Assembly: GCA_964035575.1 (NCBI GenBank)
Contig: OZ037862.1
Coordinates: forward strand, 992,001-1,056,000
Source of the DNA: Rhynchopus sp. YZ270_cl-10
Lineage: Eukaryota > Euglenozoa > Diplonemea > Diplonemida > Diplonemidae
Length of the DNA stretch: 64,000 nt
Reading direction: 5' to 3'
The notes under the pieces were generated by a model. It saw nothing but the letters and a program-made list of their open reading frames with translations. It searched no databases and was not told the DNA's origin. This document shows, in pieces, positions 52,732 through 63,032 of the stretch. The position numbers and the translations under genes were made by a program. Each line of letters opens with the position of its first letter. Position 1 is the first letter of the stretch.

Positions 52732-52895
52732 GAAGGATTATATTTTGTGCAACCAAATATCAGCCTTTTTGTTTTCGGCTAGCCAACTCTGCAACCGATT
52801 CAGAAATCATGAGAGATGATTTCTGCAACCGATTCCAAAATCATGCGATATGATTTCTGATGTTATGCAAACGTGACCATGACATTAAAATTTCT
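52732..52895. repeat. 164-bp block repeated at 56358-56521
   Basis: The block begins GAAGGATTATATTTTGTGC and ends with CATTAAAATTTCT; the two copies look identical. It contains two tandem pieces of CAACCGATTC-AAATCATG. Flanks differ on both sides. Confidence 0.85.
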
Positions 52896-53220
52896 ACAAT
52901 TAGGAAATCATCGGTATGGTTTTCAAGGTTGTGTAAATCGCGAACGTGACACTAAAGAATCTCTGTTCACTTGATCTCTTAACGATGCTACGACTTGACG
53001 GTAGCTCGCTTCTTGAACTCTGATTCTACTTATTGTGTCCATACGGTTTTGCCCTAGGTGGTAGAGACTAGCCAACCCCCCCCTCTCCCCTCCCATCTCC
53101 CTCAGAGAAAAAGAAAGCCTCCCCTCTTGTTTCCCGGTTGGGCTTCCCTCGCCCCGTCCTGTTCGTCCTGTTCACGCTGGTGTCTGTTTCGTCCGTCTGT
53201 TTTGTGTTATCCGCGTGCAC

Positions 53221-54330
53221 TCTTTTGTGTGGCTGAATAAGCCCACGAGGCTTGGGTTCATCTTTAGATAGGTACTTGTGCTTTCATCGTGCTGGCATCG
53301 TACGTGGGTCAGCGGGAGGTGTCTGCATCATTAACTTCACTTTTAGATCTTGAATTGTTTATACGTATGGCTATATACACAAGTACTCTGACCCATTCTT
53401 CTACTGCTACAAATAACCACTCTTGCACTAGGTCTGCCTGAGTGAGCATCTGGTTTAGATCACTGGATGACTACTGCTACTGCTACTGCTACTGCTACTG
53501 CTATAACTAACCACTCTTGCACTAGGTCTGCCTGGGTTTTCAGACACTTCCTCTCTGTTCGCATGACTGTCTGGGTGTTGCAGTACTGAAGTGGTGTGCC
53601 AAGGGAGCAGTCAGGCAGCATAGTGCCACCCATGTCGCAGGTGTGGAACTCAGTGTGCTCCGGCAGCATGAGATAAGCTTTTATTGTTGTTTGTGCGTTT
53701 TCTGCCTGTGTGGACGCCTTGGGAGGTAAGACTAGCTGTGTGAATTCTCATTTTAAGGATGACTAAGCACGAGAGGCTTGGCTCTATCTTACACTCTTTT
53801 CTCTAATCTCATACTGTGCTGTTGCAGTGGTGTGTGATAGTGTGACCTCGGTTTTTCCTCAGGTGTCTGTTTGGGAGCTCTCACTTAATTTTTTTGAAGG
53901 TGTCTAGGCACGAGAGTCTGGCTTTTGCCTTTTCAATATTTTCTCTTTATCAATCAGTGCTGTTTCAGTGGTTTATAAGATTTTGTCTTCAGGTTTTCCT
54001 CACTGTGGTCTGACTCCCTGTGTTGACTAGAGCACCCTTACCTGTGCACTGCTGCATGGCTGGTTTGGGAATCAGTCACCTCCACACAATGGTCTGTCTG
54101 TCTGTATGAAGTTGTACCTTTCGCTGAGCTTAAAGGCGACTTTGCACGTGAGGCTGGGTTTGCCTTGCAAGCCGTTCTCTAACTCAGACTGATCTGTCTC
54201 AGTGGTTTGTGGTAGTGTGTCTTGAGTCTTTTCCCTCAGACGCTAGTACTGTTACTTACTGTTGATGCTGACCAAGCGTGAGAGTCCTGGCTCATCCGAC
54301 TTACTCGTGTCTCAGTGATGTGGTGCTAGC
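53221..54330 (+). repeat. Degenerate tandem array of the dispersed tail motif
   Basis: Variants of GACTAAGCACGAGAGGCTTG followed by T-rich sequence and CAGTGGTTTRTGRTAGTGTG recur about every 130-230 bases (53231, 53759, 53905, 54133, 54273). A short (CTACTG)n run lies at about 53470-53505, and a second copy of CACTCTTGCACTAGGTCTGC is at 53419 and 53511. No gene was recognised in the stretch. Confidence 0.5.
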
Positions 54331-57300
54331 TTCCTATCTGCTTGGTTTAAGGTAGCGTCCTTCCTCTTCTTCGTTCCCCTTCCTTTCATGCCTCATCTTG
54401 TTCGCCTCTTTCTCTCCAGTCTCTGTTACGTCTGTCGGGTCTGTGGTATATGTGTGATGTGTTATCTTGTGTCGAAGGTGGAGATGTACGGGAGGAGTGC
54501 GTTCCTCTTATGATCTGTAGTGGTACACTGCCACGGGAGGGCTTTGTATTTCACGTCACGTTTATCACAGTCATGCAGTGCTGTTGGATTGGTTTGTGGA
54601 CAGCTTGTGTGTGGTGTCTGCAGACTCCTCTCGGTTTTCAATGTCTGCGTGTGAGTAGAGCTCTGACCGACCCGAGAGTGTGCTGGGTGGTTTTGAGTAT
54701 CAAATTAGAGCGAATCTATTCGCATGGCTGCCTGCGTGTGATAGGAACTCTGACCTGCGAGGTTGTCTTGGTTGTTTGTAACAAGGTACTCTTCCTTCTT
54801 GGAGCTGTCGGAAACACTCCTGGTGTGGAGCGCCCCCTTTTGTACAGTTTTGATTTCTCTGAGATGCATGGACGGACGTTCTTGTTATTCTGTCCCTGGC
54901 TGTCATGAGAAAACTGTTGCGCCGAGTACAATACCCCAGCAGCAACCTCAATCTAATCCACACAGTGCTGCAGTGTCTCGAAAAGTTCTCCAACAGCACA
55001 TTCAATTTTGCAAGGCCCCCCTTGCGCATTCCCTGCCTGTCCATCAGGGTATACATGACTTCTATACCTACATGCCTGATGTATGAATAGAGGCTTTGCG
55101 GGTTTGCGGGTCTCGCAACGTTGTCGGTTCAGTCTTTCTCCTCCTGCGATGTCCGGCGTTACTCTTTTTCAAGTGTGATTGGTTTGTCGTCCCGCTCTCG
55201 CGGACCATCTTCGTACCCACGGACGTGGTGGGGTCCCTACAGCGTCGACCTTATGCGCCACCGCCCGCGACCCAGGCTGCGTGATAATGTGGGCACGGCG
55301 TCCGCCCCTGGGACCAGCAAGACTGCGTCTGCGACCGAGTGCTACTTCCCCAGCTACGACTTCATCTTCTCTGTACCTCGTGCGACGAGCACCACGACGA
55401 TGCCGTAGGCGTGCACGACCTGCAGTGCCGCTGGGTTATGTCGCTCCGCCGCCAGTGACTGCGTCAGCCTAGAGTGGTGTATGGAACATCGACTGGCGCG
55501 TGACCAGCCACCTTGCAAGGTGGACACACGACACTCCAGGCCGTGGCTGTTTCATATCATCCTCCAGACGACCCGCCAGAGCGATCCTGACTACGGATGG
55601 AGGCAGCACGGACCTTGGCAGCGACGCGTGCTGTTCTGGCCGATGTGGTGGGTACCTCTGTGTCACAATGTCTGGACATCGAATTACTCTGGCATGTTTA
55701 ACGACACTAAGCTGAGACCGTGTACCGATGTCGTGTCTGTGTTTGGGACTGTGGTGCAACGCTTGGACTTCCGCACTTTCCGGGCCTACAACGGTGATGT
55801 GGCTGTGGTCGCTTGTGAGCCGGTGGAGGGCACTCCATGAATCTGATGCTGGGCGAGAATCCTTCTGTGCCGAATGCCTTCTGCGTGCCGAGCGGCAGGT
55901 CTGGGAAGCTGGTGGTGTGTTCAACGACGACTATCAATGTGGGCGTCGGCGGTGGTGGCTGGCTGTACGTGTGATATTGGGTGTGGCTCGACGCGTCGTA
56001 CAGCTGCATGAGCTTGTGTGCGATACGCTAGACTTCAACGTTAAGTATGACACGAACCCTTGCCGCGCAGAGCTCTCCCTGACATCATGGTTCCGTCGTT
56101 CTCGTCCTTCTTCATCCCGATGAACTCCTCACCTGCGTTGGGATATGAAAGCCAGAGATCTGCGTTGGGGATTTCATTATCTCTGAAGCTTTCTGGATTT
56201 CTCAAATTATCGTAGCGGTTCAGATCTCGAATTCCATCTGAAAGAATTCCAGTGACGAGATCAAAACACGCACGATTCTTCCCATCGCAGTTGAGCGATT
56301 CGGTAAGCTCAAGCAAACAAACAAAAGGTTAAAGAGTTTGGCGTTACGAAAACAAAAGAAGGATTATATTTTGTGCAACCAAATATCAGCCTTTTTGTTT
56401 TCGGCTAGCCAACTCTGCAACCGATTCAGAAATCATGAGAGATGATTTCTGCAACCGATTCCAAAATCATGCGATATGATTTCTGATGTTATGCAAACGT
56501 GACCATGACATTAAAATTTCTCCCACCCACCCGCTCCTGAGTAACTCTCTACGGTATCGTGGTTCACGTTTATCCTTGCAGCCCTCGTGGGGCAGTCACG
56601 CAATGACACCAAGGCCTTGTAGCTTCGGCCTGCGACACTGTCTTGGGAATGACGGACACCGTCGTTATTCCCTTAGTTGCTGGGCACACCCTCCCTGACT
56701 AGGTCGTTATGTCTGCCCTCTCTTCATCTGCCCTCCATGCACCTCACCGCTTCCTCCTGCACTTCATAGTGATCTTGTGGGTGGTAAACGCTCGTTATAT
56801 ACCTTGACGGCAACGCTGGCTTCCATCCTCGCACCTGGCCTACACTGCTTAAGATGACCTGCGGGACGGGTGCCAGACAGTCGGGACGGAGACCCCCGCT
56901 CGGCGCCGTAGAGGTCGTTTGCACTGGGCGTATTCATAGTGATGATGAACACCACGCTGTCCATCCTCGTGTACGGCTGGTCGTCAGCGCAGGTGCTGAC
57001 GGTATACTCCGCAGTCTTCGCTGAGTTTGGACGCTGTGCGGGTGTTTAGCTGGACCATGTACCAACCTGCGTAAGCCCTCCTTCTCCATGTGCCTACCCA
57101 AACGACACAGCCTAGCAATGGACGTCTCGTGGTGAGGCTGATCCCTGGGTGCAAGATTCTACCCGTCGCTGTAGGATTGCTGCTGCTGCTGCTGCTGCGG
57201 TGTTTTTCGTGCTGTGTGTGTAAGAAGAGAACGTTTGCCATCCGATCAAAGGCTTGCAATATCAATCCTTCTCTCAGGACGCCTCAGTCATGCACGCCGC

Positions 57301-58829
57301 CTGTGCCCTGTTGCAGCGCTTCTCCACGTCTTCTCTGTCAACGTCACACAACTTTCTGGCCACAGCTTCACTTCACATTCGTCCCTACTGTAGGGTGGCG
57401 CGTTCATCTAGGGTGCACGGATAAGATGCCGACACCTCTTCTTCCACAGCTCGTGAATGTGTGGCAGTCGGGTTTTGCGCAGTCCACATCACTGCCGCCA
57501 CAGGAGCAGGCGGTCCTTACCACGATCTACCTGGAGGTGATGCGCTACTTCGAGGCTATGTGCACTGGCTGATCACTGATGGTCGGCTTGCACTCCTCCC
57601 CGAGATGCGTGACTGCTAGTTGCTGACCGACCACACCTACGAAGTGCAGAGGCAAGGTATCGCCAGAGGGTTTGGATAGGTATCGTCTGAGCACTGCGTT
57701 CTTGTTCTTGAGTAGCTTAGCAGTATGGCGAAGGCGCTAGGTGATGGCGGCTTAGTTGAAAAGAAGGCGCAGATGGGCAAAGGTCTATGTTGCTGTCGCA
57801 TGCGTCGTGTTTACTTGCCTTTGGTAAGGTCTCTAAGAAAACGAACCACTTTCTTTCTACATCACGTCTTGAGAGGCACGTCATTCCTACTGTGCTTGTG
57901 GTTCCGCTGATGCCGGCAGGCAAGAACCCCTTTATACAGGACCGCGACCCTGACTAAGTTTGCCATGACCGCAGTTCTTCATAGCTCCTTTATACTCCAG
58001 AGTTCAGTGGCCTTCGCTAAAACACTCCAACCGGTAGTAACCCATACGGTGCATTCCATTGTGACTCATTCCAATGCTTTGCGAGAAAGACCCAAAGGAG
58101 GAATACTGAGTTGTTTAGAAGGACCCGCAGACCCGAAGCTATGGGGTGTGAGCGAATCCAGTCTGCACGGACAAGAGGGAGTGATGAGGCTTCTTCTAAG
58201 AGGTTGTCATCATAATCCCTGCGGTTAAGATCAACCGGAAAGGTAAGAGTGTCCTAATGCAGGCCGGCCAGAGGCTAGCTGTAGAGTGCTTTCTCTGGGT
58301 AGAAGGCCCCGCTCTTCAGCATTCCCCTCGGTCGCGTGGTCGCTTAAATGAGAGCTGCGTTCGCTGCTAGAACTTCGTCGGGCTCCGTTTCTTTTCTGCT
58401 GTGCGTGACACAAGATTTTTCTTTACGGAGAGATCGAAATCCATCTCTTCACGACTCCGTGTTCCGCTATGCACTGGCAGACGTCTTCCTGCTCCGGAGC
58501 AGTGAAGTGACCTCTGCAAGACATTCCCACGGATGCCCCCCCCCGACTGCGCTCAAACGGATTAGGGCCGTCGAGGCATTCAATATGTCAGGATGCTAGA
58601 TGCCTCGTTTCGTGGCTTACCGGCTTCGTCATTTTATACGTTCATCTGGCTGATGAGTGGAAGCCGATGTAGTACATATCAGATGTAAACCACGAAATGG
58701 ATTGTAGGATTGCATGGTTGGAGTCCACCCCCCGGTACAGCCGGTCACATACCATGGTTCACTGTTCACGAGTGGTCTGTTGTATTTCAAGTCAAGTCTT
58801 ATTTGAATTCCGTTTTTCGCGCCCACCCT
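54331..58829. other. Gene-poor stretch with broken coding-like pieces
   Basis: Base composition is more even than in the neighbouring spacers. Short open stretches at about 55200-56120 (plus strand) look protein-like in composition but lie in several frames and belong to no family I recognise. Others at about 57090-57570 and 57965-58225 are equally unplaced. The stretch also holds CACGGGAGGGCTTTGTATTT (about 54531), related to 35961 and 58770, and CTTTGCGGGTTTGCGGGT at about 55094. No intact gene is called here. Confidence 0.4.
56167..56357. repeat. 191-bp block repeated at 58830-59020
   Basis: Both copies run from GGGGATTTCATTATCTCTG to GGCGTTACGAAAACAAAA and look identical. The first copy is joined directly to the 164-bp block at 56358-56521. 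Confidence 0.85.
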
Positions 58830-59020
58830 GGGGATTTCATTATCTCTGAAGCTTTCTGGATTTCTCAAATTATCGTAGCGGTTCAGATCTCGAATTCCAT
58901 CTGAAAGAATTCCAGTGACGAGATCAAAACACGCACGATTCTTCCCATCGCAGTTGAGCGATTCGGTAAGCTCAAGCAAACAAACAAAAGGTTAAAGAGT
59001 TTGGCGTTACGAAAACAAAA
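58830..59020. repeat. Second copy of the 191-bp block
   Basis: Same sequence as 56167-56357 with different flanks on both sides. It is preceded by a variant of the 35880-36000 repeat (GGTACAGCC...CACGAGTGGTCTGTTGTATT). Confidence 0.85.
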
Positions 59021-59065
59021 AATGAGTGGAGGTTTTTTTTTCGTATTGTTTTATTCTCCCCTTTA

Positions 59066-59771
59066 CAGTGCGGCGCTATATTACGGGGGCGCATAATTAT
59101 GGGTAACTCCAATATTTACCCATAATTATGCGCCCCGTAATATTGCGCACCCGTAATAAAACTTTTTTATTTTTTATTTTTTTTTTGTGAATTTTTTTTC
59201 TTCAATCCATTGTGGATAGCCTCACACATGTCACTCTCCTCCCAGGCGTACAGGTCATCATCCTGACACTCTGCCACCGACTCCTACACCGGCGCCTCTT
59301 CGTGGCTTGCCCGGGACCCTCCAAGGACAGCAAACTGGCAATTTCCTCCCTCAGTAGAAGCATCCGGTTCGCCTTCTCTTCCTTCTCAGCAGACGTCCTG
59401 ATCGTGAAGGCGGATGACGGGGCACATGAAGGATTCCCGGTGCTGGGGCAAGAGATCTGCCACACTGCCATAGGAAGTGCAACTGGGGGGCTTTCCTCGT
59501 CGATGTAACATTGATGACTTCACCCAATCGTGTTGCCTCCTGCTTTTTATGTCACAAGTTGAAATGTTCGCCACGGCGTGCAATATTTATTTTGAGGTTT
59601 TTACGAGCACAGTGGATTGCACAGGTGGCTACACTCTTCCAACAATTTTTCAAAAAAAAAAAAAAAAAAAAAAAGTTTTGTTACGGGGGCGCATAATTAT
59701 GGGTAAATCCAATTTTTACCCATAATTATGCGCCCCGTAATATTGCGACACCGTAATATTGCGCCGCACTG
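59066..59771. mobile_element. Tc1/mariner-like non-autonomous transposon, 706 bp
   Basis: The ends CAGTGCGGCGCTATATTACG and CGTAATATTGCGCCGCACTG are inverted, with TA on each side (59064-59065 and 59772-59773). Each end carries a hairpin ACGGGGGCGCATAATTATGG...CCATAATTATGCGCCCCGT (59082-59141 and 59689-59740). The CAGTG termini and TA target fit Tc1/mariner. The interior (59200-59520) has more balanced composition and short frames on both strands, perhaps captured host sequence; no transposase was recognised. Confidence 0.85.
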
Positions 59772-60366
59772 TACACGCTTCGCAGAAGAAAAAAAACTCT
59801 TTTTTCAGTTTGTTTTGCGTCTTCCGCAGTTTACAAACTTTTTTCCTCCGCTATGCTGGATTTTCCGACACGTGGGGCGTGTCTCCCAAACAGCAAAAAA
59901 GTAAATGAAAACACAAGAACAACACAATGTGGGTTTCAACAAAAGGGACTATAAACCTCAGGGAAAACGTCTGTTTGACCATCGACTTTAGGCATGTGTT
60001 TAAATGGTGACCAAAACACCACGACACCTCTTCTTCCTCTTCTGTCATCGCCCGGGGTTGATAGAGCCGTAGTCAGCAATGGCATGGCATTGTCTCCTTT
60101 TGGAACTCCTTCCTTTTGTTTATGAGGGGTGATCCCCGCAATGATCAGAGCAGGGTTTGCGGGTTTGCGGGTTTGCGGGTTTACAGAGCTCAGAGAAAGA
60201 GCACGGGCTCTTTCTCTGAGCTTTCTTTATTTCGTGCGTCCGCCTATGAACGGTGAGGCGTTTGTACTTTCGACTTCTCTTTGTTCGTTTGTACCAACCC
60301 GAGGTAGCAATAGCAAGGGTAGGGGGTTCCATTCCTGCAGTTTTTTTTAAAGGCACTGGGGATTTT
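59772..60366. other. Spacer with GGGTTTGC repeats and a stem-loop
   Basis: Four tandem copies of GGGTTTGC-type heptamer/octamer units (about 60155-60182) are followed by the stem-loop AGCTCAGAGAAAGAGC / GCTCTTTCTCTGAGCT (60186-60221). A half copy of the dispersed repeat lies at 60235-60290. No gene was recognised. Confidence 0.55.
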
Positions 60367-61297
60367 TATATCACTCATTCTCCGAAATTGCGTATCATTT
60401 TTCAGATTTTTCACTCACTCGACCCAGATGCATATTTTTTATCGTCCGACCCCGGAATTGAACGTTTCGAAACCGCGCTTTCAAAAGAAATAAAAATCTC
60501 AAAAAAATAAAAAAAATCTTTTTTCTGAAATCACCGCGAGAGTTTTTACCTCCCACTCTCAGCAACAGGTGAGAAAAGGACAGATGCATAATTTTTTCTG
60601 AAAATACGCGGAATGGTGTTTCCGGACTCCAAACTTTTCAAAGAAAAAAAAATCGAGCATTTTAGTCAAAAAACTATTAAATTAAATTGGCTCCATTGTA
60701 TAATACCCATATATAGGGCAATTCGGGTGCAATTTGGGTGTAAAAATGGGGTTGGCTCCACCGAAACCTGGCTGACATATAGTATTTTTCCGGCGGAAAA
60801 AAATCGTCAGAATTGAGAGAATTGTTGAAAATAATTCCAAAGAAAAAAAAAATCGGCAACTTTTGATAAAAACGTTTTTAGTGGAATAAGTCACCGAAGA
60901 CCACCCAAAAAGGGGTTTCTAACCTGATCTCTTAGGAAAGTATAGGGAATACCTGAAAACGCCCCCCTCTCCCAAAATCCTTTGCGACATGAAGAGAGGC
61001 ATAAAAAAAATCGTCCGACCCCGGAATTGAACGTTTTCACACCCGATCTTTCAAAATAAAATAAAAAATTTTTTTCCTGGGGCGCAAGAAATTAGTAGGA
61101 TCCGCCCGTCAACTCACACAGACGTTTAATGACCTCAGGGTGCAATATTTTTTTGCAAAAAGGCGCGGTATGGCATTTCCGGAGCGATCTGAAAAAATTC
61201 CGGGGTCGGAGAATTTTTTTAGTAAAAAAATAGTCACTTTAAATTGGCTCCATGGTTGGTCACAAGTGATACGCAGTTTCGGAGAATGAGTGATATA
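60367..61297. mobile_element. Non-autonomous transposon with TATATCACTCATTCTCCG ends
   Basis: The left end TATATCACTCATTCTCCGAA (60367) matches the inverted right end ending at 61297 over about 30 bp. The outermost bases allow a TA duplication. Inside, GTCCGACCCCGGAATTGAAC occurs at 60442 and 61013 and an inverted relative near 61180-61210; AAATTGGCTCCAT occurs at 60682 and 61239. There is no transposase. It ends 56 bases before the exosome gene start, so it forms that gene's upstream region. Confidence 0.8.
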
Positions 61298-61353
61298 TCT
61301 CAACCTATTTCTCTCTTTTTATTATTCTCATTTAGGGACACATTAAGAATAAA

Positions 61354-62523
61354 ATGCCACGTGGAGATGGGCGAGGGAACCAGGATGTGCGCGGGTTAGG
61401 TTGCAAGGTGGATGTGACGCGTGGTGCACAGGGGAGTTCGTATGTGGAGCGTGATGGGTGCAAGCTGACGTGCTCTGTGCATGGGCCGAAGCAGCTGGTG
61501 GGAGGTGAGTACGACGACTCCTGTACGATACGTGTGAACTGGGGGGTGGCTAGCTTTGCAGAGGATGCCCGTCGGAACAACAAGCTTGACCACAATCTCT
61601 CCACTGCGGACACACACATGTCGCGTGCTATTGAGAGCGCCTTTGAACGTGCCATATTTGTCACAAAGTACCCGAAGTCGCTGATTGACATCAGCATTCT
61701 TGTGCTTGAGTCCGACACAGACGTCTTCCCTGCATGCATCGCAGCCACATCCCTCGCGCTTGCGCAGGCAGGGATCGAGCTCCGCGACATGGTCGTCACA
61801 ACGTCCGCAGTGCTCTGCAACGGTATGTTAAAATTAGGAAGAAGAAGAAGAAGAAGAAGAAGAAAACCGGCAAGTACAGAACTTTGTTCCGTTTGGAGCG
61901 AAGGTGATTGTTGATGCAACAAAAAATGGAAACGTTCTCTTCTCCCGAATGGAGAGTTTATGAAATTGAATTTTGCGCGTAACGTTAAAACCCATTTTCT
62001 CCCACAGGAGAGCTCTTGCTTGACCCCGCCGAAGATGAGAAGCAGAGCGCAGATGCAACCTTCGCAGTCACATCGTATGGAGCTTTGTATTGTTCTTTTG
62101 TTTCAATTTGGCTATTTTCTTGTTCTGAAATTCTGGGGTTTATTTTGCGGAAAGCAAACCTCTGTATCACTTTAGCCTGAGGCGCGGGAACAGAGAAATT
62201 CAACTCACATAGAGCAAGCAAGAACTTTTACTAGTTTTTTTTCTTCACAATCTTTGTTTCACTGACAACTCAAATACCCACCACACCTTCACAGACTCCC
62301 CCGACAAGGTGCGATACTGGCTGTCGAGCAGAACGGAGTTGCCACACCGCAGCAAACAGAGGAGGCGATAAAGCTTTGTTGTCAGTCGTGCGCAGGTTTG
62401 TTCTAACATATTTTGCCCCACACCCCCACCCCACAAAGCGTCTTAACAAAAACCACACTCACCCAAAACACAGCAACACGCGCGACATTGGAAACAGTGC
62501 TTCAAAAATATCATGAGGGCTAG
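61354..62523 (+). CDS. Exosome core subunit, RNase PH fold (MTR3/RRP46-like), four exons
   Basis: The exons are 61354-61822, 62008-62074, 62295-62395 and 62474-62523, all in phase, giving 228 residues. The donors are GTATGT, GTATGG and GTTTGT, and all acceptors end CAG. RNase PH-type landmarks: GAQGSSYVERDGCKLTCSV-GP (about 22-42), the long helix SRAIESAFERAI followed by YPKSLIDISILVLESD (about 95-120), CIAATSLALAQAGIELRDMVV (about 127-147), then ELLLDPAEDEKQ across intron 1. The strand and helix QGAILAVEQNGV...EEAIKLCCQSC finish in exons 3-4. The LLLDP and ALAQAGIE-type motifs and the length point to MTR3 (EXOSC6), with RRP46 (EXOSC5) as the alternative. In eukaryotes these subunits form the catalytically inert ring that threads RNA to the exosome nucleases. 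A TTTAG acceptor-like site lies 18 bases before the ATG. Confidence 0.85.
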
Positions 62524-62592
62524 TGCAGATGTGTGAAGTGATACCTCACAGTGAGTCACAGGATGGGATTGTGAGGTGTGTGGAAAATGAGG

Positions 62593-62627
<35 letters not shown>

Positions 62628-63032
62628 CAGAATTTGCGGCGGTTTTGCCAGTGTTGTGTTTGTTGGGCTGCGTCCGTAGAGGCGCTGGTACTCTGAACGA
62701 AAAGGTGAAACAGTGAAAACGAAGATTTTCGTGGAATACTTACGGAAAGGAAAGGAAAGAACATCTTAAAAGAAATGATCACATAAAAGTCACCCCGCCG
62801 CACCCCAGAACCCGTTGTCTCTTATCCCTGGCTGTTTGACGAGGCGATATGCCACCACCTCTGCGCATTCACACGTGCCACGTTCCACATGTCAACTTAT
62901 AAGCTGGCTCATACCCTCCTCCCCCCAAGGATCCGTGGCACACAACGTAGCTCGCACACGACCACACCACACCACACAAACAGAACATTTATATATACAC
63001 TAACTCAACAAACAACAACAATAACAACAACC
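62524..63032 (+). promoter_or_regulatory. Upstream region of the secreted-protein gene with (GT)n and TATA-like box
   Basis: A (GT)n run lies at 62592-62626. TTTATATATACAC at about 62989-63001 resembles a TATA box, 32 bases before the ATG. The leader is A/C-rich (CAACAACAATAACAACAACC). Unlike most genes here there is no obvious pyrimidine-AG acceptor right before the start; the nearest is CCCCCCAAG at about 62929. Confidence 0.4.

Noticed and set aside
57960-58430. Possible rRNA or other structured RNA gene, because composition is balanced and GATCAACCGG-like words appear
   Set aside because: No conserved rRNA core segments were found in order, and no tRNA-like folding was seen.
62245-62803. 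Minus-strand frames overlapping the exosome gene 3' exons and (GT)n run
   Set aside because: They overlap well-supported exons on the plus strand or read through the (GT)n run as Thr-His repeats.
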